DNA of 64,000 nucleotides from Curvibacter gracilis ATCC BAA-807 (lineage in GTDB: Bacteria > Pseudomonadota > Gammaproteobacteria > Burkholderiales > Burkholderiaceae_C), in contig NZ_JADZ01000006.1 of NCBI RefSeq assembly GCF_000518645.1, forward strand, positions 248,001 to 312,000, read 5' to 3'. How positions within the stretch are numbered: position 1 is the first letter of the stretch; each line of letters opens with the position of its first letter. Below are positions 9,373 through 18,874 of the stretch, in pieces. A program made the position numbers and the translations under genes. The notes under the pieces are model-generated. The model saw only the letters and a list, made by a program, of their open reading frames with translations, was not told the DNA's origin and made no database searches.

Positions 9373-9627
9373 TCAACGCGGACGGCGCGGCACCATCGGG
9401 CCACGGCCTTCGATGTGGCGGAACTTGATGCGGCCCTTGCTCAGGTCATAGGGCGACAGTTCCAGCGACACCTTGTCGCCAGCCAGGATGCGGATGTGGT
9501 TCTTGCGCATCTTGCCGGCCGAATAGGCAATCAGTTCGTGACCGTTGTCCAGCGTGACACGGAAACGCGTGTCAGGCAGCACTTCGTTCACAACACCCAT
9601 CATTTCAATCAGCTCTTCCTTGGCCAT
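9373..9627 (-). CDS. infA: translation initiation factor IF-1
   Basis: An 84-residue protein, one S1/OB-fold domain that binds the 30S A site during initiation. It has the IF-1 core: [39 protein letters not shown] and [10 protein letters not shown]. The long, basic C-terminal tail ([11 protein letters not shown]) and the position outside a ribosomal-protein operon match the second IF-1 that many betaproteobacteria carry besides the copy in the spc operon. GGAAAG precedes the ATG. Confidence 0.95.
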   Translation of the reverse strand: MAKEELIEMMGVVNEVLPDTRFRVTLDNGHELIAYSAGKMRKNHIRILAGDKVSLELSPYDLSKGRIKFRHIEGRGPMVPRRPR

Positions 9628-9642
9628 GGTGCTTTCCTTTAA

Positions 9643-9906
9643 TTACGGTGTCAGGAGTTGAGGGCGCGCAAGGTCGCGTACCCATTGGATGCCCTGTTCG
9701 ATGGCATAGCCCGAAGCAGCGGCACGTGTCGAAAACTGGGGGGTGAAACGCATCACCCGGTCGGTACTGGCGCTGCCACGGCCACTGGCAATGGAGACCT
9801 GGGAGGCAAAAGCGCCGTCTTCCAGTTCGCGGGCGCAGGCAGCAATTCGGTATTTGCCCATCTGGATGGGGTCTGAAGCAGTTGTTGGATTCGAGTTGAA
9901 AATCAT
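9643..9906 (-). CDS. small hypothetical protein
   Basis: An 87-residue protein if started at 9906, or 72 residues from the ATG at 9861 (MGKYRIAA). The body KYRIAACARELEDGAFASQ followed by a DRVMRF...YAIEQGIQWV pattern looks like small uncharacterised proteins of Burkholderiales with a compact beta-strand/helix fold; I cannot assign a function. It ends 15 bp upstream of infA on the same strand, so the two may be cotranscribed. The frame stays open much further upstream, but that part has no protein-like character. Confidence 0.6.
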   Translation of the reverse strand: MIFNSNPTTASDPIQMGKYRIAACARELEDGAFASQVSIASGRGSASTDRVMRFTPQFSTRAAASGYAIEQGIQWVRDLARPQLLTP

Positions 9907-10453
9907 CAAGGGGTTGAAAAGACCTGGGTCAGGAGGCGACCACACGGTCCCGGACAAAAAATACTGGCAGCCCCAAATGCCTAGGGAGCCCGTCCTGAAC
10001 AACCAGAGAACCCGGCCACAACTGGCGCGAACCCGGCAACGCGCCAGCAGTGGCTGCGTCAACAGAAGGGGAAAGCCGCTGGCACTGTGAATGTGCTGAC
10101 GGACACGCCACAAGCAGGGCTGGACCAACAACCCCCTCTGCCGGGGGTGGGCACACCACTCAACCAGTGAGCAGGCGCAGTCGGTCGCCAAGGGCGATCC
10201 CGCAATGTAACACACTCGCCCCAAAAACGCTGCTGCTGGATTCCGTTGCAAAAATGTCAGTGCTGTGTCGAGCCCCAATTGACGGCCCCGCCGCCATCTG
10301 AAACCATTCGACACAATTTCCTTGCTTCACTTTTTCGCAAGGGCTGTGAGTTGTCCGTTTGAGCGCCTTCATTGATTTCTCCCTTTCGCCTGGGCAGCCG
10401 GCCCCGCCGACCGGTCTCCAGTGCCATCTTCGATGTGCCGTTCGGGCACTGTC
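9907..10453. other. 547-bp gap without a supported gene
   Basis: No frame here looks coding. A CCCCC/GGGGG hairpin lies near 10131-10146, and a TTACAT -10-like element on the minus strand near 10215 could start a long leader toward the small gene and infA. A non-coding RNA is possible, but I recognise no family. Confidence 0.3.
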
Positions 10454-13400
10454 ATGAGCGCGGACACCCGCCCGAGCACCGCGCCGTCGAATCTTCCCCT
10501 GCCTGACCTGGCCGCTGGTCCCCACTTTGATCGTCTGGTTCGCCTGGCTGCCACCTTGTGCGGCACCCGTCAGGCCTGGGTGACGGTGTGGCATGGCGCA
10601 GGCCCGGTGGTGGTGGCCGGCATCGGGGTGGCCTTGGGGCCCATGCCCTGGACCCTGGCCTTGGACACGGCGTGGGAAAACGCTGTAGCCACCACCATCC
10701 CCCCGTTCAACCCCCAACAAGATCCGGCCTGGGCCGATCATCCCTGGGTTCAGGGGCCGCCGGGGCTGTGCTTTCTGGCCGGGATGGTGCTGCGCAGCCG
10801 CGACGGCGAACGCCTGGGCATGCTGTGTGTCGGTGATCCGCAGCCCCACGAGCTGGATGCCGAACAATGCGAAGCCCTGGACGCCCTGGCCTCGCAAGCC
10901 CTGCTGCTGCTGGAGTTCGGGCGCCAGCAATCGCGCTGGAACGATGCCGAAACCCAGAACCGCCAGGCCCGCCAATGGCACCAGCTTCAGATCCAGGCCC
11001 AGCGCATTGCCGGGCAGGTGGCCGAAGTGGGAGGCTGGATCCTGACGCTGCCGGATCGGCAGTTCGTCTGGTCACCCGAAGTGGCCCACATCCATGGCAT
11101 GAGCCCCGAAACCACCGTCACCGCAGAGCAGGCTTTCGGCTTCTACCTGCCCGACGATCAGTTGCGACTGGATGCGGCCTTCCGGGCCTGTGTGCGCGAT
11201 GGCACCCGCTTCGAACTGGAGCTGATGCTGCGCCGCATCGACGGCCAGCCCATCTGGGTGCGCCTGATCGGCGAAGCGGTGCGCAATGAGCAGGGTGTGA
11301 CCGAGGCAGTGCAGGGGGCATTGGAGAACATCGACGCGCGCAAACGCGAGGTCGAAACCCGCCTGGCCATCGTGCGCATGCAGCAGGAAATCGCCAACGC
11401 CGAGCTCGACCTGGACGGTGTGCTCGAGTTGATGGCCCTGCGTGCCGCCGAGCTGACCGGCGCGGAAGGCAGCTCGGTCGAGCTGGTGGAAGCCCAGGAT
11501 TGCATCTGCCGGGCCTGTGCCGGCACCCTGAGTGCCTATGTGGGACGACGCATCGGGCTGCACGACACGCTGGCAGGCCAGGTGCTGCAACACAACACCA
11601 CCGTGCGCTGCCAGGACACCGAGCAAGACCCGCGCATCCAGGTCGCCCTGGCCCGGGCGCTGGGGGTGCGCTCCTTGATCGTGGCGCCGCTCAAGGCGGG
11701 CGATCAGATGCTGGGCGTGATCCGGGTGGTGTCGGGCCGACCCGGGGCCTTCAGCCTGCGCGATGAAACCCATCTGCAGATCCTGGTGCTGACCCTGGGC
11801 GGTGTCATCCAGCGCCAACGTCTGGGCGCCAAATTGCAGGCCTCGGAGGCCCAGTACCGATTGCTGTTCGACCTGAACCCGCAACCCATGTGGGTGCACA
11901 GCATCGGTGACATGCGCATGCTGGCCGCCAACAAGGCCATGGTGGCGCACTATGGCTACAGCCATGAAGAACTGCGCCACATGAAGGCGCCCGAATTCTG
12001 GGTGGACGACAACGAGACCACACGCCTGGAGCGGCTGGCCTCGATCCAGCGCGGGGACGTGCAGATCAACACGCCGCGCTGCCACCGCCGGCGCGACGGC
12101 TCGCTGATGGATGTGGAGGTGACGGCCAACACCATCACCTTCGATGGCGAAGCCGCCCGGCTGGTGATTGCCACCGACGTGACCGAAAGACAACGTGCTG
12201 CGCGCGACCAGCAACGCCTGAGCCGGGCCCAGCTGACCCTGAGTGCCTGCAACGAAGCCCTGGTGCGCGCCAGCACCGAGCTGGGTCTGCTGGAAGACGT
12301 GACCCGCACCCTGGTCGAGGTCGGCGGCTACCGCCTGGCCTGGGTGGCTTACATCGGTCTGGATGAGACCCAGCCGGACATCCGGGCCGTGTCCCGCTAC
12401 GGGCAGGGCAGCGATTTCCTGGACGGGCTGAACCAGGCCGATGCCCCGCAGAGCCCCATGGCCCTGACTTTGCAGGATGGCCGTCTGCGCATCGTGGAAG
12501 ACTTTCAGCAAAGCCCCGACTGGCCAGCCTGGGGGCCCGCGGCCAGGCACCACGGCCTGCGCGGTCTGCTCTGCCTGCCGCTGCGCGTCGGCGCTCGCCG
12601 CCTGGGGCTGCTGACACTGCACTCGGACGAGCCTTGCCGAATCAGCCATGGCGAAGAGCAATTGCTCCAGTCCCTGTCCAACGATCTGGCCTTTGGCATT
12701 AGCAATCTGCGGGCCCAGGAAGAACAGAACCGGTTGCAACACGCCGTGCTGAAGCTGGCCACGGCGGTATCGGCCAGCACGGGCACCGAGTTCTTCGGCC
12801 AACTGGCCCGCAACATGGCCGAAGCGCTGGATGCCCAGGCCGGCTTCGTGGCCCGATTGCTGCCGGCCACGCCGGGTGCCCCGGCGCGCATGCGCCTGAT
12901 CGCGGCCCAGGTGGCAGGCCAGGCGATTGCCCAGGCCGACTACCTGCTGGCTGGCACACCCTGTGAACAAGTGCTGAAAGACGGCATGGGCCTGGTGCGC
13001 AAGGACCTGGCCTGTGTCTATCCCGGGATGGCGGGGCAGGCCCCGGCGGTGGCCTACGTGGGCCGGCGCCTGGACAATGCGGTCGGTGAAGCGGTGGGCC
13101 TGGTGTTCGCCCTGTTCGAGCGGCCCCTGGCCCAGACCGGCTTTCTGGTCTCGGCCCTGCACATCTTTGCGGCACGGGCCGGGGCCGAACTGGCCCGGCT
13201 GGCCGCCGACAGCCAGATCCGCGATCAGGCCTCGCTGCTGGACAAGGCCCAGGATGCCATCATCGTGCGCCGCATCGGTGGCGGGCTGAGCTATTGGAAC
13301 AAGGGCGCCGAGCGCCTGTACGGCTTCACCGCCGCCCAGGCGCTGGACCCGGCGATCGGCCTGCGCATCGAGCGCGAGCACCTGCACTTCGATCTCGATC

Positions 13401-14899
13401 CCGCGCAGGTGTTGCAAGACGGCGAATGGAGCGGCGAGATCGACCAGCAGCGCCAGGATGGCACGCTGCTCACCGTGGAAAGCCGCTGGACCCTGGTGCA
13501 CGATGCCTTTGGCACGCCCGAAGCCATCCTGTCGATCAACACCGACGTGACGGCCCGCAAGCTGGCCGAACAGCAGATCCAGCGCCTGGCCTTCTTCGAC
13601 GCCCTGACCGAGCTGCCCAACCGGCAGCTGCTGATGGACCGGCTGCAGCACGCCCTGGCCAGCAGCACGCGCACGGGTGCCGGGGGCGCCTTGCTGTTCA
13701 TCGACCTGGACAACTTCAAGACCCTCAACGACACGCTGGGCCACGATCAGGGTGACGAGTTGCTGCGCCAGGTGGCGCGACGCCTGAGCGCCTGCGTGCG
13801 CGAATCGGACACGGTGGCCCGTCTGGGCGGCGACGAGTTCGTGGTGATGCTGGAAAACCTCGGGCGCGGCCACGCCGAAGTGATCGAACACGCCAGCCGC
13901 ATCGGAGGCAAGGTGCTGGCCACCATGGCAGCGCCCTTCCTGCTGGCGGGCCAGCAGCATGAAAGCAGTTGCAGCATCGGCGTGGCCCCGTTCATGGATG
14001 GCAACAGCGGCATCAGCGAGCTGCTCAAGCAGGCCGACCTGGCCATGTACCAGGCCAAGACGGCGGGGCGCAATACCCTGCGCTTCTTCGACCCGGCGAT
14101 GCAGGCCGAAGTCAGTGCCCGCGCCGCGCTGGAAGCCGCGCTGCGCCAGGCGCTGGCCCGCGGCGAGCTGATGCTGCACTACCAGCCACAGACCGAACAG
14201 GGCCGCCACGTCAGCGGGGTGGAGGCCCTGGTGCGCTGGCGCCACCCGGTGCGCGGCATGGTGTCGCCGGCCGAGTTCATTCCGCTGGCCGAAGACACCG
14301 GGCTGATCATCCCGATCGGGCGCTGGGTGCTGGACACCGCCTGCAGCCTGCTGGCCCGTTGGGCCGGGCAGGCCGAGACCGAGGCCCTGAGCGTGGCCGT
14401 GAACGTCAGCTCACGCCAGTTCAAGCACCCTGATTTCGTGCAGCATGTGATCAGTGCGCTGCAAGCCCATGGTGCCCGACCGGATCGGCTCAAGCTGGAG
14501 TTGACCGAAAGCCTGCTGGTGGACGACATGGACGCCATCATCGAACGCATGGGTCAGTTGAAAAACCTGGGGGTGGGCTTCTCGCTGGACGACTTCGGCA
14601 CCGGTTATTCCAGCCTCAGCTACCTCAAGCGCCTGCCGCTGGACCAGCTGAAAATCGACCAGTCCTTTGTGCGTGATGTGCTCACCGACCCCAACGACGC
14701 GGCCATCGTGCGCACCATCATCAACCTGGGCCGCAGCCTGGGGCTGGCGGTGATCGCAGAAGGCGTGGAGTCGCGTGATCAGCAGGATTTTCTGGCCCGC
14801 CACGATTGCCATGCCTTCCAGGGCTATGCCTTCGGCAAGCCCATGGCCGATCAGGAACTGAGCCTGTTCCTGAGCCAGACCCCGCGCCAGATGCACTGA
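10454..14899 (+). CDS. multi-sensor GGDEF-EAL protein (cyclic-di-GMP turnover)
   Basis: A soluble 1,481-residue protein without clear membrane segments. Approximate order: GAF 20-165, PAS 182-296, GAF 309-449, PAS 464-579, GAF 585-752, GAF-like 758-918, PAS 924-1035, GGDEF 1042-1210, EAL 1222-1474. The cyclase motif is intact (RLGGDEF, residue about 1125) and has an upstream RESD, an RxxD inhibitory site five residues before it. The EAL domain keeps EALVRW, ELTESLL, DDFGTGYSS and the KIDQSF lysine, so phosphodiesterase activity is likely. The ATG at 10454 is preferred to a GTG 11 codons earlier. Seven sensory modules suggest integration of many cytoplasmic signals. An 8-bp unit is repeated three times from its last codons onward. 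Confidence 0.93.
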   Translation: MSADTRPSTAPSNLPLPDLAAGPHFDRLVRLAATLCGTRQAWVTVWHGAGPVVVAGIGVALGPMPWTLALDTAWENAVATTIPPFNPQQDPAWADHPWVQGPPGLCFLAGMVLRSRDGERLGMLCVGDPQPHELDAEQCEALDALASQALLLLEFGRQQSRWNDAETQNRQARQWHQLQIQAQRIAGQVAEVGGWILTLPDRQFVWSPEVAHIHGMSPETTVTAEQAFGFYLPDDQLRLDAAFRACVRDGTRFELELMLRRIDGQPIWVRLIGEAVRNEQGVTEAVQGALENIDARKREVETRLAIVRMQQEIANAELDLDGVLELMALRAAELTGAEGSSVELVEAQDCICRACAGTLSAYVGRRIGLHDTLAGQVLQHNTTVRCQDTEQDPRIQVALARALGVRSLIVAPLKAGDQMLGVIRVVSGRPGAFSLRDETHLQILVLTLGGVIQRQRLGAKLQASEAQYRLLFDLNPQPMWVHSIGDMRMLAANKAMVAHYGYSHEELRHMKAPEFWVDDNETTRLERLASIQRGDVQINTPRCHRRRDGSLMDVEVTANTITFDGEAARLVIATDVTERQRAARDQQRLSRAQLTLSACNEALVRASTELGLLEDVTRTLVEVGGYRLAWVAYIGLDETQPDIRAVSRYGQGSDFLDGLNQADAPQSPMALTLQDGRLRIVEDFQQSPDWPAWGPAARHHGLRGLLCLPLRVGARRLGLLTLHSDEPCRISHGEEQLLQSLSNDLAFGISNLRAQEEQNRLQHAVLKLATAVSASTGTEFFGQLARNMAEALDAQAGFVARLLPATPGAPARMRLIAAQVAGQAIAQADYLLAGTPCEQVLKDGMGLVRKDLACVYPGMAGQAPAVAYVGRRLDNAVGEAVGLVFALFERPLAQTGFLVSALHIFAARAGAELARLAADSQIRDQASLLDKAQDAIIVRRIGGGLSYWNKGAERLYGFTAAQALDPAIGLRIEREHLHFDLDPAQVLQDGEWSGEIDQQRQDGTLLTVESRWTLVHDAFGTPEAILSINTDVTARKLAEQQIQRLAFFDALTELPNRQLLMDRLQHALASSTRTGAGGALLFIDLDNFKTLNDTLGHDQGDELLRQVARRLSACVRESDTVARLGGDEFVVMLENLGRGHAEVIEHASRIGGKVLATMAAPFLLAGQQHESSCSIGVAPFMDGNSGISELLKQADLAMYQAKTAGRNTLRFFDPAMQAEVSARAALEAALRQALARGELMLHYQPQTEQGRHVSGVEALVRWRHPVRGMVSPAEFIPLAEDTGLIIPIGRWVLDTACSLLARWAGQAETEALSVAVNVSSRQFKHPDFVQHVISALQAHGARPDRLKLELTESLLVDDMDAIIERMGQLKNLGVGFSLDDFGTGYSSLSYLKRLPLDQLKIDQSFVRDVLTDPNDAAIVRTIINLGRSLGLAVIAEGVESRDQQDFLARHDCHAFQGYAFGKPMADQELSLFLSQTPRQMH

Positions 14900-14914
14900 T
14901 GCACTGATGCACTG
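14891..14914 (+). repeat. three tandem copies of ATGCACTG across a stop codon
   Basis: Three exact 8-bp copies in a row. The first contains the last Met-His codons of the GGDEF-EAL gene and the TG of its TGA stop; the others are non-coding. The unit length is not a multiple of three. Confidence 0.9.
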
Positions 14915-14946
14915 AAATCTTCGGCCCTGGCGGGCAGAGCCCCAGC

Positions 14947-17592
14947 TCAGGCCTGGGTTTGGCCGCGCGTGCAGCTGGCCAGCCAGGGCAACAAGGGGGT
15001 GGGGCGCGCAAAGTGATAGCCCTGCAGGCCCTCGCAACCGTGGGCAAACAGGAAGGCCACCTGGCGCTCGTTCTCCACCCCTTCGGCAATCACCTGCAGG
15101 CGGAACTGGCGCGCCATCAGCAACACCGAGCGCACGATGGCGATGTCACCTTCGTCATCCGGGATGCCGTCGATGAAGCTGCGATCGATCTTGATCTCAT
15201 GGATGGGCAGGCGCTTGAGGTAGCCCAGGCTGGAAAACCCGGTGCCGAAATCATCGATCGAGAAGCGGATGCCCAACGCAATCAGCTCATCCATCTGGGA
15301 CTGCACGCTGTCCGAACGCTCCAGCAACAGGCCCTCGGTGATCTCGAAGATCAGGCGATGGGCCGGCGCACCGCTGCGTTGCAGCAAAGCGCGCACGCGC
15401 TCCACGAAGTCGGGCTGACGGAACTGGCGTGGGCTCACATTCACCGACAGCGGAAACTCCAGTCCGGCAGCCTGCAGTTGCAGCAAGGCCTGTGCAGCCT
15501 GCTCCAGCACCCATTCGCCCAAAGGCACGATCAGGCCTGAGGTCTCGGCTACCGGGATGAACTCCACCGGTGACACGGCCCCCCGCACCGGATGCTGCCA
15601 GCGGATCAGCAACTCGGCGCCGATCACCACCTGCCCGGTGCTGAACTGGGGTTGTACATGCAGCGACAGTTGCTGGCCCTGCAGAGCGTGTTTGAGGTCT
15701 TCCTCGATCAGAAACCGCTTTTCGATCTCGGTCTGCATGCCGGGCTCGAACAAGGCCACGCGGTTGGCCCCTGTGGCCTTGGCGTGGTTCATCGCGGCAT
15801 CGGCCTGGCGCAGCACGTCTTCGGCGTCTGGATAGACCCCCTGGTCCAGCTGGGGGCACACCGTGACACCCAGGCTGGCCGTCACGCTGAAACTCTGATC
15901 TCCCAGCGGCAAGGGCTGCAACAGGGCCACACGCAGCTGCTCGGCCACGGCCTGGGCCTGCTGCCAGGGCGCCAGCTCGGCCGAACGGGGCAGTTGTGGC
16001 AGCAGCACCACGAATTCATCGGCCCCCAGGCGGGCCAGGATGGCGTCCGGGCCGACGGATTCGGTCAACCGGCGCGCCACGCTGCGCAGCAACACATCCC
16101 CCTGACCATGGCCGCGGGCATGGTTGAGGCGCTTGAAGCCGTCCAGATCGACATGGATGACGGCGCCAGAGCCTTCGGGCGGGCAGGTTTGCAGCCACTC
16201 GAACAGCTTGGCCACCATCAAGGCCCGGTTGGGCAGGCTGGTCAGCGGGTCGTAGTAGGCGCGCCGGAAGTTGTCCTCATCGGTCAGCTTGCGTTCGGTG
16301 ATGTCGGTGTGGGTGCCGATCATGCGCAGCGGCCGGCCGTGGGCATCTCGCGCCACCACCAGACCGCGGCTGAGGATCCATTTCCATTGCCCATCGTGGC
16401 ACCGCGCCCGGTGCTCGCTGCGAAACAAAGGGGCCACGCCATCGAAATGCTGCTGACGGGCCTCCTGATGGGCCGGCAAGTCCTCCGGGTGCACCCAGGC
16501 ATCGGGATCGGCCCCTGGCAACTCTTGCGTCTCGCCGTAGCCATACAAAGCCCGGTACTGAGACGAGAAATAGTGTTCGTTGCTTTCGATGTTCCAGTCC
16601 CAGACCCCGGCGGCCGAGCCCTCGAGCGCGAATTTCCAGCGCGCCTCGGCCTCGCGCAGTTCCTGCTCGGCGCGACGGCGGTCTGAGATGCGGATGAACA
16701 AGCCGTGCCAGAGCACCGAACCGTCAGGCTCCATGGTCGGTCGGGATTGGCCCTGGAACCACTCCAGCCGGCCGTCAGGCAGGTGGCTGCGGAACTCCAT
16801 GGACCAGGGGCTGAGGGACTGCTCGCAGGCCCGCACCGATTGCCTCATCGCTTCGCGGTCATCGGCATGCAGCTGCTCAAAAAACGGGGCCGCGCTGGCA
16901 TTCAAGGCCTCGGGCGACAAGCCGAACAGGTCCTGGAACGCCTGGCTGGCAAAAGGAAACGAGCCCACACCGGGTGAAGACAGGCGAAATTGGTAAATGG
17001 CCGTCGGCATCCAACGCGCCAGCTGGTTCAACTGTTGTTCACAGGCCGCCCATTGGCGCTCCTTGTTGTCCAGTCGCAGCTTTGTGGCGGCCAATTCGAT
17101 CTGGTGGCGACGCAGTTCCAGGCGGGCCATCACCAGATCGGCCAACAGACGCAGCTGGACCCGGTCGGATTCCTGCCAGCGGCGCGGCGACGCGTCCAAG
17201 GCACACAGGCTGCCCAGCAGATGCCCCTCGTCGTTGATCAGCGGGACACCGGCGTAGGCCCGGATCTGCGGCCCGTCCAGCACCAGAGGATGCTGGGCAA
17301 AACGGGGATCGATGCTGGCGTCGTCCACCGTCAGCATCTGGCCTGTGGACAACATGTGGCCGCAAAACGATTGTTCCAGCGGCAGCTGGTCCAGCGAAAA
17401 GCCCACCCGCGACTTGAACCACCAACGCGGTGCATCCATGAAGCCCACCAGGGCGATGGACACGCCCAGCAAACGGGTGGCGAGCTGGGTCAGTTCGTCA
17501 AACGGCGCCTCGGCTGCGGTGTCCAGCACTTGGTAGCGCTGCAGGCTCAGCCTGCGGGCCTGTTCCTGCCCAGGTGTTCCCATCCCGTTCAT
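14947..17592 (-). CDS. GAF-PAS-PAS-GGDEF-EAL protein with degenerate cyclase motif
   Basis: An 881-residue soluble protein: GAF about 20-150, PAS about 200-310 and 325-435, GGDEF about 445-610, EAL about 620-870. The cyclase signature reads LGADEF instead of GGDEF, so cyclase activity is doubtful and the domain may only bind GTP. The EAL domain reads ELLIRW in place of EALxRW but keeps the catalytic Glu, the Asn in SVNVSPRQF, ITEGLL, DDFGTGFSS, the KIDRSF lysine and AEGVE, so it is probably an active phosphodiesterase. The start is uncertain: ATG at 17592 (MNGMGT), 17583 or 17679. It converges on the other GGDEF-EAL gene and borders the putative origin. Confidence 0.9.
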   Translation of the reverse strand: MNGMGTPGQEQARRLSLQRYQVLDTAAEAPFDELTQLATRLLGVSIALVGFMDAPRWWFKSRVGFSLDQLPLEQSFCGHMLSTGQMLTVDDASIDPRFAQHPLVLDGPQIRAYAGVPLINDEGHLLGSLCALDASPRRWQESDRVQLRLLADLVMARLELRRHQIELAATKLRLDNKERQWAACEQQLNQLARWMPTAIYQFRLSSPGVGSFPFASQAFQDLFGLSPEALNASAAPFFEQLHADDREAMRQSVRACEQSLSPWSMEFRSHLPDGRLEWFQGQSRPTMEPDGSVLWHGLFIRISDRRRAEQELREAEARWKFALEGSAAGVWDWNIESNEHYFSSQYRALYGYGETQELPGADPDAWVHPEDLPAHQEARQQHFDGVAPLFRSEHRARCHDGQWKWILSRGLVVARDAHGRPLRMIGTHTDITERKLTDEDNFRRAYYDPLTSLPNRALMVAKLFEWLQTCPPEGSGAVIHVDLDGFKRLNHARGHGQGDVLLRSVARRLTESVGPDAILARLGADEFVVLLPQLPRSAELAPWQQAQAVAEQLRVALLQPLPLGDQSFSVTASLGVTVCPQLDQGVYPDAEDVLRQADAAMNHAKATGANRVALFEPGMQTEIEKRFLIEEDLKHALQGQQLSLHVQPQFSTGQVVIGAELLIRWQHPVRGAVSPVEFIPVAETSGLIVPLGEWVLEQAAQALLQLQAAGLEFPLSVNVSPRQFRQPDFVERVRALLQRSGAPAHRLIFEITEGLLLERSDSVQSQMDELIALGIRFSIDDFGTGFSSLGYLKRLPIHEIKIDRSFIDGIPDDEGDIAIVRSVLLMARQFRLQVIAEGVENERQVAFLFAHGCEGLQGYHFARPTPLLPWLASCTRGQTQA

Positions 17593-17894
17593 GCTGGAGC
17601 GCAGTCGGTCCACCGGGCTCGGCTGGAATCGCGCCTCGTGGGTGTCGAGGTGTGAAACCGCAGCCCGTCCAGGCGGCATCCATCGAACCCATCAGCGTGT
17701 GGAACAGAAAAAAGCATCAAAAAAGGTCAGGACAAACAGGTTTTGCCAGGGCACAGACCCGACAGCGAACCGTGATTCTGGCGACAAAAACGCGTTCAAA
17801 GCGTCAAAACGGGCAATTTTTACATTCCAGTCCGAACAAATCTGCCTGAAATCACTTGTGATTCGCATTTCAATCATTTTTCACGACGACAAGT

Positions 17895-17969
17895 TGTTCC
17901 TGACTTCTTCTTTGTATTCAATATATTGAAATAGTAGTAGTAGTAAGGAGCGACCCTGTCTGTGGATAA
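17895..17969 (+). repeat. origin unwinding module, copy 1
   Basis: An AT-rich tract with the palindrome TTCAATATATTGAA (17917-17930) leads into TAGTAGTAGTAGTAA (17932-17946), a 14-nt spacer and a perfect DnaA box, TGTGGATAA (17961-17969). The first 53 bases match copy 2 at 50 positions. Confidence 0.85.
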
Positions 17970-18515
17970 GTTGCTTTTTTCTATTATTTCCAAAGACTTG
18001 GACATGCTTGAAGGATGTGCGCAGCCCTGCGTTCGAGTTGTTCCACTTTCATCAACAACTTGGCGCTGACGCGCCAGCCTGTGGACAAGCACAGGCTTGT
18101 TCCGGATTTATCCCCAAACTTGTCCCAGGCGGATGCTCCTTGGAGTGCATCGGCGGGCTTGATCAATAAAACAACAGTCTTTGGCGAACGTGACGCGCCA
18201 CAGGGCTTTTTGAGGGGCTGCAGTGGCTTGCCCCCTGTCAAAAACGATTTTGGAGCACCGACTTTGCGTGAACGGTGACCCGCAGTCGACCCGACGGCCC
18301 GGTCAGGTCGGCGCAAAACGAGTTGGGAGCACGGTGTTTGCCACGCCTGTTCGGCCGGAACCGGTCTGATCCACAGGGGTGGACACCGATCAGCCTGGAA
18401 TTCACGGTTCATCACGCCGCTTGAAGACTTTCAAGCGGCTGTTTTCGGCCATGCGTTCACCCTGTCCCAGACACACCCGATCCAGGACAAGGCGCTCAGT
18501 CCTGTCCCGAAGAGA

Positions 18516-18590
18516 TGTTCCTGACTTCTTCTTTGTATTTAATATATTTGAATAGTAGTAGTAGTAAGCAAGACCACTTTCTGTGGACAA
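18516..18590 (+). repeat. origin unwinding module, copy 2
   Basis: A direct copy of the module 621 bp downstream of copy 1: the same TGTTCCTGACTTCTTCTTTG start, a slightly changed AT tract, TAG four times plus TAA (18553-18567), again a 14-nt spacer and a one-mismatch DnaA box, TGTGGACAA (18582-18590). The spacer sequence differs from copy 1 while its length is kept. Confidence 0.85.
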
Positions 18591-18774
18591 GTCACTTTTC
18601 ACTATTCAAATCAATCACTTGGACAGCTCAAAACGCTGTGGGGCGGGGCCCTTGAAGTCCGGGCTCGGCCGGGGACAACTGGGATCGTCAAGCGCGCCCT
18701 GTGGATAAACCCCGAGTTGTTCCTGCGCTATCCCCAGAGTTTTCCGAGGCGTTTTCAGGGGGGTGCTTTTCATA

Positions 18775-18817
18775 ATGCAAAAAAACAAACCCCCCAGGAC
18801 CTTTCGGTGCTGGGGGG
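18775..18817 (-). terminator. rho-independent terminator of the Spy-like gene
   Basis: On the minus strand a CCCCCCAG/CTGGGGGG stem with a 12-base loop (18790-18817) is followed by GTTTGTTTTTTTG. It ends transcripts from the minus-strand gene before they enter the origin. Confidence 0.85.
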
Positions 18818-18874
18818 TAGGGCGTGATCAATCTTGGGAGGTTCTGGAGTTCTGCGTCTGGCGGCCTTCCTTTC

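Larger units (their letters stand above)
17690..18760. other. putative replication origin (oriC)
   Basis: A gene-free, partly AT-rich stretch. Perfect DnaA boxes, read as TGTGGATAA, lie at 17961-17969 and 18700-18708. One-mismatch boxes lie at 18080-18088 and 18582-18590 (TGTGGACAA), 18108-18116 (TTATCCCCA) and 18367-18375 (TGATCCACA). A two-mismatch box lies at 18728-18736. Two direct copies of an unwinding module (17895-17969 and 18516-18590) each hold an AT-rich tract, four TAG plus one TAA, a 14-nt spacer and a DnaA box. This is the DUE, DnaA-trio, box order described for bacterial origins. The three parS sites 36-39 kb away support an origin-proximal position. dnaA is not adjacent. Confidence 0.85.

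Noticed and set aside
11072-14245. Very long open frame antisense to the GGDEF-EAL gene
   Set aside because: It is a GC-rich shadow of a well-supported gene; the translation is His/Gln/Gly-rich without domains.
17874-18602. Short minus-strand open frames with runs of tyrosine in the origin region
   Set aside because: The Tyr runs are the TAG repeats read backwards in both module copies; no ribosome-binding sites and no protein-like sequence.
17690-18760. Plasmid or secondary-replicon origin with iterons
   Set aside because: No rep gene is present, repeats are DnaA boxes and TAG trios, and chromosomal parABS with mnmG-rsmG lies nearby.
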